From: Lycium barbarum
Lineage: Eukaryota; Streptophyta; Magnoliopsida; Solanales; Solanaceae
Direction of reading: 5' to 3'
DNA: 64,000 bases
Assembly (NCBI RefSeq): GCF_019175385.1
Contig: NC_083340.1
Span: 11,606,336-11,670,335 of the forward strand
In this document: positions 45,837 through 56,680 of the stretch, in pieces
Numbering within the stretch: the first letter of the stretch is position 1
Layout of the letters: every line of letters begins with the position of its first letter
Translations under genes and position numbers: made by a program
Notes under the pieces: model-generated
Database searches by the model: none
The model's input: the letters and a program-made list of their open reading frames with translations, nothing else
Told to the model about the DNA's origin: nothing

Positions 45837-46241
45837 CGTGAAGATGGAAGTTAAGGGTATCATTGGGGACAAATTCATAGACAAGGAGCCTTCCGCTCTC
45901 ATAAATGCAATAACCTACAAGTGAAACCAAGTGTCGATGATGTATCCGACTGATGATTTCAACTTCTGCTCTGAACTCAAGCTCTCCCCGGCTCCCGCCA
46001 ATATTAAGCTTCTTTACTGCTACATCTCTCCCATCTGCTAGGCATCCCTTGTACACAGAACCAAATCCACCCTCACCTAATAGATTATGCTCTAAAAATC
46101 CATTAGTAGCTTCAACTAGTTCTTGAAAAGTAAACCATGGATTTGAATGCCCTAATCCACCAGTGTTTCCATTTGCAATATTGGAGCCAGCTCCATTTCC
46201 AATCTCAGGTATTCATTCTCCAACATTTAATGAGGCAGAAC
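45837..46241 (-). pseudogene. PERK-like kinase N-lobe exon, unit 2
   Basis: Same translation as unit 1, including the in-frame stop (46213-46215), so the stop predates the triplication. Confidence 0.9.
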
Positions 46242-46638
46242 CTGAATTTGAAGGAGAATAAGTTATTCAGAATCTCATAAATTTCTCAATGTTCTCTTAT
46301 ACCAATTTGAAGGAAAATATATTTTATTCAGAATTTCAATAAATCTTTCCAGTGCTGAAAAATGGCTAATAGGATCCCTATTTATAATAGTACGACAAAA
46401 CTTATAATAGTATGACGAAACACTGGAAAACCTCTTTCTATATAATTCTGACTATAAATCCTATTTAGATATGAACTAAACAAACTAACAAAAAACACAT
46501 CTTAAACAACAGAATTGTATTTGCATATCTACTCAATTTCATTTGAAAGATCTGAATGACAAATATTACATAAATGGTGCTTGCAGCATCTAAAACATCG
46601 ATCGACATACTACAACATTGACAGTATCCAAACATTAC

Positions 46639-46869
46639 CTGATTTCGGAGAGGAGATCAAAGTTGCTGGAAAGATATAACCACCACTCGGGCCTGAATCC
46701 TTTTTCTTTCGCTTCCATATGCACCATCTTGCTACTCCAATTATACTAAGCAACAGAAATGCAAGTATGATGCCAAGTGCAATGGTCCCTCCAGTACCAA
46801 TGCTTCCATCACATGCATCCTTTGATCTGTCTGCTGAACTGTTACTGGACGTAGTAGTGTCATTGTCGC
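46639..46869 (-). pseudogene. PERK-like transmembrane exon, unit 2
   Basis: Tandem copy of 43833-44063 with no coding difference that I can see. Confidence 0.85.
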
Positions 46870-47229
46870 CTGAAGGCTATTTCGGTTTCGGTGTTTTGAA
46901 AGTGGACACCGAACACCGAACCAAACTAATTCGGTTCGGTCCTTTCGGTTTCGGTTTTTTGAAGTTTGATTCGGTTCGGTTTCAGTTTTCTCAATTCGGT
47001 GTTTTCAATTCAGGCTTTCAGCAGTCAGCACCACAGTTTCAGCTGCTGCACCACAGTTTCAGCAGCAGCAGCACAGAAACTGTGGCAGCAGCACATTTTA
47101 CAAATCACAAAAAGGAATGAAAAAACAGACTATTATTTCTCTAACAAAAGTTCCTACTGAAATCTTGGAAAACAGAGGAAGAGATCTCAAACATATACTG
47201 AATAAAACAACTATCAAGCTAATACATAC

Positions 47230-47306
47230 CACTGTGATGCAACATTGACAATGATAAGGAACTTCCCCTTGTAAATGCTGAGATCAACATCATTGCCCTT
47301 GGCATC
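47230..47306 (-). pseudogene. Glutathione peroxidase exon, unit 2
   Basis: Tandem copy of 44424-44500. Confidence 0.85.
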
Positions 47307-48642
47307 CTGCAAAAATTAAGTTTATTTGAGTTGGTTAAGTTCTTCCATATTTTGAGTTCTAAGAAATTTCTATGCTATCTTAACATCTTTTCTCCCTAGC
47401 TACTCCAAAAATAACTTGAAACAATAACTTTTTACCTTTTAAAGAATCGGACCATGAGTTGACAGAGGAATGTGGAATATGGAAGATTTTGGCAAAATAA
47501 CGGCTACAACACTAGATCCATCCATATTCATACACCAACTACTATACCAATATTTTTAAAAAGTTTGGAGGCAAGGTTACTTGGGATTTTCTTTTCCGCA
47601 GATAATTCCTGTGATCTTCATGCTAAAATCTATAATTTTTTGAGTTGTAGAATATTTACCAGTAGAATATAGTTTTAGTAATCTGTAGTCTTCAGTCATA
47701 AGGACTTGTTAAGGTTCAATCCTCCCCATCTGAACATATGTTAGTACATTAGTTTTCAAGAGTCAATAACAACTGTGTCAGATAGGGTTTACCCTTATCT
47801 GAAATGGATGGGCCGGACCGGTCCTTTTTGGACTGGGTCCATTTTTTGGACCGGGTATTAAAGAATGGGCTAATGAATTAAAACATGGACTGGTCTGAAA
47901 AATTGGGATCAAAATATGGGCTGGTCCAAAAATATTTATGAGTTGATTGGAGTTTGATTTGGGATCCGATAAATCAGAAATACGGACTGAGTGCAAGAAA
48001 TGGCTTGGCTTCTAAATTTGAATAAAAGACCCATTTTAATTAGTAATATACTGAGTATGACAAAATATTACCTAATACAAAATGTGTAATTATTTGGACT
48101 CGGGTAATAAAATTATATGATGCTATAATAGCCGTGCAATATCATTTTAACAATAAATAAACGCTGTCATTTAATTGTGCGAAATAAAATGCGATACGTG
48201 TGCAGAAATTGGTAAAAAAATGCTGAAACGTAAAAATTATAATAATACTAATAATAAAATGAAAGTAACGAATAGCGGTGATAATAATGCTAATAATAAT
48301 AATTAGTAGTAATAATAATGATAATAATAATAATAATAATAATAATAAATTAATAATAATAATAATAATAATAATAATGATAATAATTAATAATGATAAT
48401 AACGGTAGTAGTGACGGCAGTAAAGATAATGACAGGATAATGAAATGTCGGTATAAATAAAGCTAATAATTATAATAAAACATAAACATATATTTTTTAA
48501 TTTTCCAAAATATTAGAAGCGTAAATAGGTATTTCGGAGGAGAGGAGGGACAAAATTGGGTGTCAACAGCAAGTATTAACAGTTGAATTTAGTTACCAAA
48601 TCCCAAAAATGAATTGTTAAACCTAAAAAGATCCACATTTAC

Positions 48643-49047
48643 CGTGAAGATGGAAGTTAAGGGTATCATTGGGGACAAATTCATAGACAAGGAGCCTTCC
48701 GCTCTCATAAATGCAATAACCTACAAGTGAAACCAAGTGTCGATGATGTATCCGACTGATGATTTCAACTTCTGCTCTGAACTCAAGCTCTCCCCGGCTC
48801 CCGCCAATATTAAGCTTCTTTACTGCTACATCTCTCCCATCTGCTAGGCATCCCTTGTACACAGAACCAAATCCACCCTCACCTAATAGATTATGCTCTA
48901 AAAATCCATTAGTAGCTTCAACTAGTTCTTGAAAAGTAAACCATGGATTTGAATGCCCTAATCCACCAGTGTTTCCATTTGCAATATTGGAGCCAGCTCC
49001 ATTTCCAATCTCAGGTATTCATTCTCCAACATTTAATGAGGCAGAAC
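48643..49047 (-). pseudogene. PERK-like kinase N-lobe exon, unit 3
   Basis: Same translation as unit 1, including the in-frame stop (49019-49021). Confidence 0.9.
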
Positions 49048-49444
49048 CTGAATTTGAAGGAGAATAAGTTATTCAGAATCTCATAAATTTCTCAATGTTC
49101 TCTTATACCAATTTGAAGGAAAATATATTTTATTCAGAATTTCAATAAATCTTTCCAGTGCTGAAAAATGGCTAATAGGATCCCTATTTATAATAGTACG
49201 ACAAAACTTATAATAGTATGACGAAACACTGGAAAACCTCTTTCTATATAATTCTGACTATAAATCCTATTTAGATATGAACTAAACAAACTAACAAAAA
49301 ACACATCTTAAACAACAGAATTGTATTTGCATATCTACTCAATTTCATTTGAAAGATCTGAATGACAAATATTACATAAATGGTGCTTGCAGCATCTAAA
49401 ACATCGATCGACATACTACAACATTGACAGTATCCAAACATTAC

Positions 49445-49675
49445 CTGATTTCGGAGAGGAGATCAAAGTTGCTGGAAAGATATAACCACCACTCGGGCCT
49501 GAATCCTTTTTCTTTCGCTTCCATATGCACCATCTTGCTACTCCAATTATACTAAGCAACAGAAATGCAAGTATGATGCCAAGTGCAATGGTCCCTCCAG
49601 TACCAATGCTTCCATCACATGCATCCTTTGATCTGTCTGCTGAACTGTTACTGGACGTAGTAGTGTCATTGTCGC
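49445..49675 (-). pseudogene. PERK-like transmembrane exon, unit 3
   Basis: Tandem copy of 43833-44063 with no coding difference that I can see. Confidence 0.85.
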
Positions 49676-50035
49676 CTGAAGGCTATTTCGGTTTCGGTGT
49701 TTTGAAAGTGGACACCGAACACCGAACCAAACTAATTCGGTTCGGTCCTTTCGGTTTCGGTTTTTTGAAGTTTGATTCGGTTCGGTTTCAGTTTTCTCAA
49801 TTCGGTGTTTTCAATTCAGGCTTTCAGCAGTCAGCACCACAGTTTCAGCTGCTGCACCACAGTTTCAGCAGCAGCAGCACAGAAACTGTGGCAGCAGCAC
49901 ATTTTACAAATCACAAAAAGGAATGAAAAAACAGACTATTATTTCTCTAACAAAAGTTCCTACTGAAATCTTGGAAAACAGAGGAAGAGATCTCAAACAT
50001 ATACTGAATAAAACAACTATCAAGCTAATACATAC

Positions 50036-50112
50036 CACTGTGATGCAACATTGACAATGATAAGGAACTTCCCCTTGTAAATGCTGAGATCAACATCATT
50101 GCCCTTGGCATC
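50036..50112 (-). pseudogene. Glutathione peroxidase exon, unit 3
   Basis: Tandem copy of 44424-44500; the one nearest the possible first exon at 51947-52024. Confidence 0.85.
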
Positions 50113-50585
50113 CTGCAAAAATTAAGTTTATTTGAGTTGGTTAAGTTCTTCCATATTTTGAGTTCTAAGAAATTTCTATGCTATCTTAACATCTTTTCTC
50201 CCTAGCTACTCCAAAAATAACTTGAAACAATAACTTTTTACCTTTTAAAGAATCGGACCATGAGTTGACAGAGGAATGTGGAATATGGAAGATTTTGGCA
50301 AAATAACGGCTACAACACTAGATCCATCCATATTCATACACCAACTACTATACCAATATTTTTAAAAAGTTTGGAGGCAAGGTTACTTGGGATTTTCTTT
50401 TCCGCAGATAATTCCTGTGATCTTCATGCTAAAATCTATAATTTTTTGAGTTGTAGAATATTTACCAGTAGAATATAGTTTTAGTAATCTGTAGTCTTCA
50501 GTCATAAGGACTTGTTAAGGTTCAATCCTCCCCATCTGAACATATGTTAGTACATTAGTTTTCAAGAGTCAATAACAACTGTGTC

Positions 50586-52330
50586 TATAAAGATCAGTAG
50601 AAATCAACACAATTGACAGTATAGGAGGTAGAATGATTAATTATTTACATTTTACTTTTTGGTTCTTGACTAGTCCTATCCTTTTACTCTTAAAAGGGTT
50701 TTCTAATAAAAAAAAACTGAACAAGACAAGTGAATGAAAGTAATCCTAATGAAGAAATCAAATAAAAAAACTGAACAAGCAGCATTCCATTAGTCTAATC
50801 ATGTCAATTGATAGACTTACACGTACGTTAGAAGGAACTGACTATATACAAATTAATAATAGCAAGACGATAGCTAGCAAAAGTAGAAATCACGTAATAG
50901 CTTATAACTTACACAAAACTCTCTAGTTTGACACCCAAACATGGAAGTACATCTAGCTAACAAGAGTACGAGACTAAAAAATTATGCATTATGGGACAGA
51001 ATCTCACCTAATACACTAACAAAATTACCAAATTGACAGTGACAACAACAATATTTGGAACATATCTCCAACAAAACAGAGCACAATTTTAAGGAAGATA
51101 TAAATTTGATAGTGAGCATAAGAGCTGACAATGGCACAGGCGAGTGACTTAGAACCAAGCAAAAAGCAGAAGCAGCAACACTTACTAAGAGAACTATCAC
51201 TTCCTAATCTGAGTTTCTCTACCATTTATTTGTCTACAAGTTAACAAGATCTGTATAACTATGATATACAAGTTCATCTTCATTCTCAAATACTGACTAG
51301 ATGAAGTGCTTCTACACCAGCTATATGCACTCTCAGCTCTTTATACCCTGACCATGTTATGCAGTATGTTCCTCATAATTAAGTAGGTACTTGGAGACTA
51401 TTTGTTAAAATATCAATTCATCCCACCTAGTATTTATGGTTAGGCACTAAAATAAGGTGCCAAAAGGCAGATCTAAAACACGTTCTGCGAGTTCTAATTG
51501 CTTGTGGCTCGAATTATGGATACACATAGTGAAAAAGAATTAATTTATACATATAACAAGATACACACTCATTTCATGTAAGAGCCTATCAAAGATGACC
51601 TGTGTTTTGTGCATATGACTGCATCAAGGATGTAGGGTCTCAAAGACTTCTAATGCTTCACAAAATCATAAAATGTGAATAAAACTAATTCCTATTTCTC
51701 TATAGTCTAGAACTAAGACTATCATAAAACTTATAGAGCTTTTAAAATATAAACTAAGTTCGAGTCTTGGAGGATTTGCAAAAGGAAATAACTGTATAGA
51801 TTTTCTGGCTCTGAGATGACCTTAGGGTTATTTGGGTAACTCCGTCACAATCTTCGGCTCCATTACGTCTCCTGCATTTCCAAATCGAACAATTAAAACA
51901 AATCCACATAAAACTCTTAGTTTTCAAGCTCAAAAATTTAACTTACCTGAAATTTCATCCTTCTCAATTGCATTTTCTTCTGGATCAAGTTACTCGGTCC
52001 TATCAGTTCTCTTGGAACTTCCATGACTTTGATTCTGCTCTAGAATATTTAGGGTTTCACACCCACACGAACAGTGTCACAGAAGGTATGCATAACAACA
52101 AGGGCCCCTACCTGAGACTGTCACCGAAATAATTGAATCTAATTGATCGAGGGGTTAGGGAGGAGAAAAATCTCCAGCCTTGCCTTTCTGAATTGATGAG
52201 GGGAAATTTTAGGGAGGGAAGTCAGTTTTTTACCCTAAAAGCAATTCTCCAGCCTTGCCAATCTGAGTTTGGTGTGTTTGAAGTGAAATGAAATAAATGT
52301 GTACCCTAGGATATATTTTTTTTAACACTT
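50586..52330. other. CACTA 2 interior upstream of the captured exons
   Basis: Mostly intron-like AT-rich DNA. Two minus-strand exon-like pieces with good donors are seen: 51947-52024 (listed separately) and a short MVEKLRLGSDSSL reading at about 51187-51225 followed by GTAAGTG. Leader-like sequence lies at 52030-52300. Confidence 0.35.
51947..52024 (-). other. Possible first coding exon within CACTA 2
   Basis: ATG at 52024 opens 26 codons (MEVPRELIGPSNLIQ..., ending RRMKFQ) up to a consensus donor CAG|GTAAGT. It is phase 0 at its end and the GPX exon begins in phase 0, so a spliced chimera would be in frame there, though it would not stay open through the PERK membrane exon. Family unknown. 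Confidence 0.3.
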
Positions 52331-52746
52331 AATGACAGAATAACGACCGATTTTATATTCCGTTGCTAAATAATATATTGATTTCTTTTAATGATTAATA
52401 TTGCGACAAATTTTTCCGTTGCTGGAAATATATTTTTTTTTTGAGAAAATTAAAAGGCCTAGCGACGGATGTTTCGTTGCTGAATCCGTCGCTACATAAA
52501 AATAAAATGTGTCGCGCCTCTTCTGTTGCTAAATCTGTAGTGAAATTTAAGCCGCCAAAATTTCGCGCTAATCATTAGTGACAAAACTAAGTTTTCGTTG
52601 CTAATCCGTCGCTATATAATGAGATAAAATCTTAGTTGCTTTTCTCGCGACAAAATGAGCAGTCCGTAGCTAATCCGTCGTTAATTAGCGACAGAATATG
52701 GTCTGTCGCTAATATTCCGTCACTAAACGCTGGTTTTTTAGTAGTG
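52330..52746. repeat. Right subterminal repeats of CACTA 2
   Basis: TCCGTCGCTA / TTAGCGACGGA words in both orientations, more diverged in the inner part. Confidence 0.8.
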
Positions 52747-52951
52747 CATGTTACAATAACTTCACCAACTTCAACATCCACAATCAAATCCGTACACACC
52801 CACCATGGATTTCACTACCCCTATGAACCCCACCCTTCCAAAATCATACCAATTTCACCATTACCAAACCTTCCACTACCAAAAGTCACAACACCACCAT
52901 CACCTATTTCAACACCCATCACCAAATACCATAGCAGCAGCACCGCCACCA

Positions 52952-53125
52952 CCGAAATTGTTGACCACCATTTCGATGATTCCTAGGATACCATCTGTTT
53001 TCCACAACATCCTCAACAAACCCAAACCCAAATCCAACATCGTCGTCATCCTCATTGCAAAAAATACTATTGTTGTCTTCTGCACACAAAAGGCTAGAAA
53101 CAAGACAATCCTTATTGGGTGCCAT
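52952..53125 (-). pseudogene. D-type cyclin N-terminal fragment captured by the MULE
   Basis: From ATG at 53125 the frame reads MAPNKDCLVSSLLCAEDNNS, IFCNEDDDDVGFGFGFVED and VVENRWYPRNHRN. MAP..DC..S.LLCAED..SIF is the N-terminus of plant CYCD2/CYCD4-type cyclins and includes the LxCxE retinoblastoma-binding motif (LLCAE). D cyclins drive G1/S with CDKA in the nucleus. The cyclin box is absent: beyond about codon 58 the reading diverges into unrelated sequence and the CACTA insertion follows. It lies just inside the MULE's right end and is therefore a captured 5' gene piece. Confidence 0.6.
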
Positions 53126-53592
53126 TGAAAATAACTCAAATAAATCTTTAATCTTAACTATCAATCTTTCACTCAACAAAACAAGTTTCTTTCTTTAACT
53201 ATATCAAAAAACTCAAACATCTATGTTCTTAACAAAACATTTTCTATACTAACAGATTTTCTTGGATAAAGGATGGATTTTGAATGGGAAAATGATGATA
53301 AACAGAGAAAAAAAGACTCTTAAATGTTTTTAGTCACTGATTGTTCAATAGATGTAGATATAGAAGATGCTAGATATAATAACTAAAATTTATTTTATTT
53401 CCACGTGGCGCTGACGTGAACGCGCGTGTGGAACACCACACACTGCAAAAATGGTATAATGCCTTGTAGGGTGCGAATAATTTCAGTTTTTAGATATTCA
53501 GGTGTGTAATAAGTCACCCGTATAGTTTAAATGTGATATCAATATTTTAAATATAATTTAAGGATATTTTGATGTATTTCGCCTAGAATAAA

Positions 53593-54010
53593 CCTCAATT
53601 GCCACACAAAATCAAAAGAGATTATTAACACGGGAGTGTCGTCCACTTTTCATTTTTCACTTCGGGCCTACCAAAGTATTGAAGGATCTTGTTCACCTTT
53701 TTAAGCTTCCTACACTGCTACTCTGCAGACAAGACAGACCAGAAAAAAGTACTAGTACTATTGGTCAGCCAGAAGTCCCTTTATCTCAATGTATTCGTTT
53801 TTCTTTTATTTTTAGTAAAGAATGAATCTCTTCTAATTTGATAACTCTTTAATTTTAAATTTTCACATGACACATATATAAAATCATAAGATTAAAGATT
53901 ATTTTGATACATTATACATATCTATAATTTAAAATCACAAAATAAAGTTTTATTTACTTTCTTAAACTTCGTAACTAGTCAAATTAAACAAATAAATACA
54001 AAATGCATAC
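53593..54010. other. Spacer with Stowaway-like MITE remnant
   Basis: No gene. About 53786-53990 resembles the body of a Stowaway-type MITE (TCCCTTTATCTCAATGTATT at the left, TTTCACATGACACATATA inside, CTTAAACTTCG and AGTCAAATTAA at the right) but the terminal repeats are eroded. Confidence 0.45.
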
Positions 54011-54115
54011 AAACAACGACAACAACAACCAGTATAATTCCATAACTGGAGTCCTGAGAGGATAGTATATATGCATACCATACCCCTACTTACCTCGGAG
54101 GTAGACAGGCTATTT
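54011..54115 (-). mobile_element. SINE remnant (Solanaceae TS/Au-like 3' part)
   Basis: On the minus strand the sequence reads CCTCCGAGGTAAGTAGGGGT, TGCATATATACTATCC, CCAGTTATGGAATTATACTGG and ends in a TTG-repeat tail. This word order is the well-known 3' region of tRNA-derived SINEs common in Solanaceae. The tRNA-related 5' head is not visible, so it is truncated. Confidence 0.65.
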
Positions 54116-54280
54116 AAATACAAATTAAAATGCAACTTTACTGCAACTGAAATCTCAAAAACAACATAAGAAACAATCGTGGTACGAAGTACACGTACAC
54201 GAGATATCTGAAAAGATTATTTTTACCATTCAAATTGTAGGCGGTCCAACTTCAGCAAGGATCTATACATATTTCTCTGC

Positions 54281-54901
54281 TTATATTTGCACCTGAAGAC
54301 TAATACTGTGTTCCATCGGATAAAAACACATGTTCATCCTCCTCCTTAGATAGTTCCAGACTGTTTCGCCGGTCCTCCTTTGAAAATACGGTTCTTCTTC
54401 AAACTGTTGCATTATTTTCTTGAAAACACAATGCAACAGTTCACCTCCAGAAAGCGGTAAACAAAGGAAATACATAACCGGGGAAACGGAGTCCAGGAAG
54501 AGAACAGTGGCAATGGAAGCCAATGACAGAGAACTAAAGAAAACCATAACATGGTGTACTAGGTCAGAGAATTTCTTATAAACAGGATGGCAAGAAAATC
54601 GATGTTTAACTCCATATGTTAAACAGTATACGAGCAAAGAAGTGACAGAAACTCGCATGGTTTTGGGATGGGTCAAAAAAGGATCGGTTTTGTCATTATT
54701 GCCTTGATATTTTAGCTGAAGAAAGTTGAGGAGAATTGTGAAGAAGAATCCAAGAATAGTGAGGGAACAAGTACTGGTACTTTGTTCCTCGTACATATAG
54801 AAAATGTAGGATCGTGTAATCATGAAAGTTTCATTGAACTGACTAGTAAAAGTTGTCCATGCTTGGACGAGAAATAGGACAATTCTTGAATTATTGGCCA
54901 T
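54281..54901 (-). CDS. Uncharacterised multi-pass membrane protein, 206 aa
   Basis: A single-exon ORF starting at the ATG at 54901 (MANNSRIVLFLVQAWTTFTS), preferred to an upstream non-ATG extension. Hydrophobic spans are visible at about residues 6-20, 44-62, 82-98, 112-140 and 142-162 (TILGFFFTILLNFLQL; VSVTSLLVYCLTYGV; VMVFFSSLSLASIATVLFL; VMYFLCLPLSGGELL), with a polar, charged C-terminal tail of about 45 residues. No catalytic motif is recognised; it could be one of the small plant-specific membrane protein families. A truncated relative of its 5' end lies at 60306-60405 in the same orientation, separated by the MULE. It is the best candidate for a functional host gene in the window. Confidence 0.6.
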   Translation of the reverse strand: MANNSRIVLFLVQAWTTFTSQFNETFMITRSYIFYMYEEQSTSTCSLTILGFFFTILLNFLQLKYQGNNDKTDPFLTHPKTMRVSVTSLLVYCLTYGVKHRFSCHPVYKKFSDLVHHVMVFFSSLSLASIATVLFLDSVSPVMYFLCLPLSGGELLHCVFKKIMQQFEEEPYFQRRTGETVWNYLRRRMNMCFYPMEHSISLQVQI

Positions 54902-55266
54902 TAATTGAATTAGAAAAGATAAGAGCAAATAAGGAGTGATTATGAAGGAGAAAAAGAGGCTGAAGAGGATTAAGTCTTAGCTTGTTTAGTTTTCATTCGA
55001 CTCGTTTGTATATCAAACAAATTAGGACGGAAGAAGGTTCACAGAAGGTGCCTATTACCGCCTAGCGCAAATCATTCACCTACCGATAGCTGGTCACTTG
55101 GAAGTACCAAAGCACTAAATATCATTTGCTACTAGTAATATTTTAGACGACAAAGTTTATTACATAAGTACGGAGTTTATATTGTTAAATGACTTATGTC
55201 CGATGCTTTTCTTTCTCTTTTGGTGAAATACGTCTCATATTAACTCTAAATAAATTTTTAACTTAA
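54902..55266. other. Upstream region of the membrane-protein gene
   Basis: Non-coding. A pyrimidine-rich stretch precedes the ATG on the minus strand, as in plant leaders. The MULE at 55276 lies 374 bases upstream and may disturb the promoter. Confidence 0.4.
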
Positions 55267-56570
55267 AAGTTAATTGGCCAAAGTCATAGATAGACGGACC
55301 CTGAACTTGTCCTGATTTTTCATTTAGACCCCTTACTGAAACGTTGACCATATGAACCTTCGAACATAAGATAAACTGTGTCATTTGAACACCTCGTGCC
55401 AGCTGGGCACACGCGTGCAGTACACAGAGCGTGAGAGACCAAATTTTTTCTTTTTTAAAATTTTTAATCATTAAAAATTAATTTTAACAAAAACTCTATT
55501 TTAAAATCTATTTAAATAATTAAAAAAAATTGAAAAACCCAACCCGTCCTCTCCGATAGCCCACTTCGATGCCGCTGCCTCCGCCGCCACTGGCGCCGCC
55601 GCTCCACTTCAAAATCTATTTAAACAAATCTCCGATAAAAAACTGTTACACCCTGCACTTTCAGAGCATGAGCATGACATGTACGTCACCGTAGCAACGA
55701 AGTATCGGAGATGTCCCATGATGTTTTGGAAGATACAAGCCATGGGAAGTATGTAATAACGAAATAAAAAGACGAATTACGATCTCGTAAGTCGTAATCG
55801 GGAAAGAGTGTTTTGAAACACGAGAACATGGCCATTATTAGTATAATAAGTGATAAATATCATGTATGGAGAGTTTCGGAATATTTTGAGATCGAGCAAA
55901 TTGAAGAAAATAAGTTCGACGAAAATTTGAGAAATGCTGGAAGGATTTTTAGTCAACTTTGGAGGGGTATATCTCCATGCATATTTGGCATTTTAAGGTG
56001 TTTCAAAATTTTAAAATGAAGTTCGTCAAGTCTAGATTATACTGCAACAAACCGCTCATTGATAGGACCTCGGAGTAGAGAATTATAGACGTTACAAACT
56101 AAACTGTCGCGTAGAAACAGAACAGCTACAGTACTACTATAGTACTGCTATAGTACTGTAGCTACAGTACGTCGGCCAACCCAATTATAAAAGGGGTCAA
56201 AACCCCATTTTTCATCATCCAAAATGCTCTGAAAATTCCAGAAAATTCTGCACAAAAAGGGGGCTTAAATCTCTCATAAAATTGAGGATTTTGAGTGAAA
56301 TTTGAAACTACGAAGTACTAATCGAAGTCCGGGCAACGCATAGTCACAAATATGATTTCATTTTGGAGTTGGAGGAGCTTGGGAGCAAGTGAAAAAAAAT
56401 TGAAGATTTTGTTACTTTGGTAAATACAAGGTATGAATCATTAAATTTCTTTCTTTATCAACATGGATTAAGGAATAATTACAAGAATAAAGGTTATATT
56501 TTGTTGTGTTGATGTTTTGATTTATGGATTGAGGGTTGAAGAGAAATTTGGATGAAAATACATATATTTA

Positions 56571-56680
56571 TCTTGTAGGATGTTGGGGATGTTATTATTG
56601 ATGTTGTTAGTATTAATTTCTATTTATCTTGTAGGATGTTGGGGATGTTATTATTGATGTTGTTAGTATTAATTTCAACT
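56571..56680. repeat. 56-bp tandem duplication in LTR-B
   Basis: TCTTGTAGGATGTTGGGGAT with the following 36 bases is repeated exactly, starting at 56571 and 56627. Confidence 0.9.

Larger units (their letters stand above)
44986..47791. repeat. Tandem unit 2 of 3
   Basis: 2,806 bp, same content as unit 1; ORFs translate identically. The filler recurs at 47780-47791. Confidence 0.95.
47792..50585. repeat. Tandem unit 3 of 3
   Basis: 2,794 bp; ends AACTGTGTC and runs on without filler into unique sequence (TATAAAGATCAG), showing the ancestral right breakpoint. Confidence 0.95.
27093..52746 (-). mobile_element. CACTA (En/Spm) element 2 carrying receptor-kinase and GPX exons
   Basis: Left terminus CACTACTAAAAAAAGAGCGT, right terminus on the minus strand CACTACTAAAAAACCAGCGT; both continue TTTAGTGACGGA. 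The duplication CAT flanks it (27090-27092 and 52747-52749). Subterminal arrays contain TTAGCGACGGA and TGTCGCTAA words at both ends. Without the Ogre insertion and the extra tandem copies the element is about 6 kb. All captured exons and the transposase-like C-terminal exon are on the minus strand, so I orient it minus. Confidence 0.9.
26656..53583. mobile_element. MULE-type element (Pack-MULE-like) with very large nested insertions
   Basis: Left terminus GGCAAAATACATCAAAACAC, right terminus on the minus strand GGCGAAATACATCAAAATAT; the similarity continues for more than 80 bp (GATATCACA, AAACTATACG, TTACACACCT). The 9-bp duplication TAGAATAAA flanks it (26647-26655 and 53584-53592), diagnostic of Mutator-like elements. 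Interior without the nested CACTA is only about 1.3 kb: a CA-rich leader-like left part and a cyclin-D 5' fragment on the right. No transposase. Confidence 0.9.
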
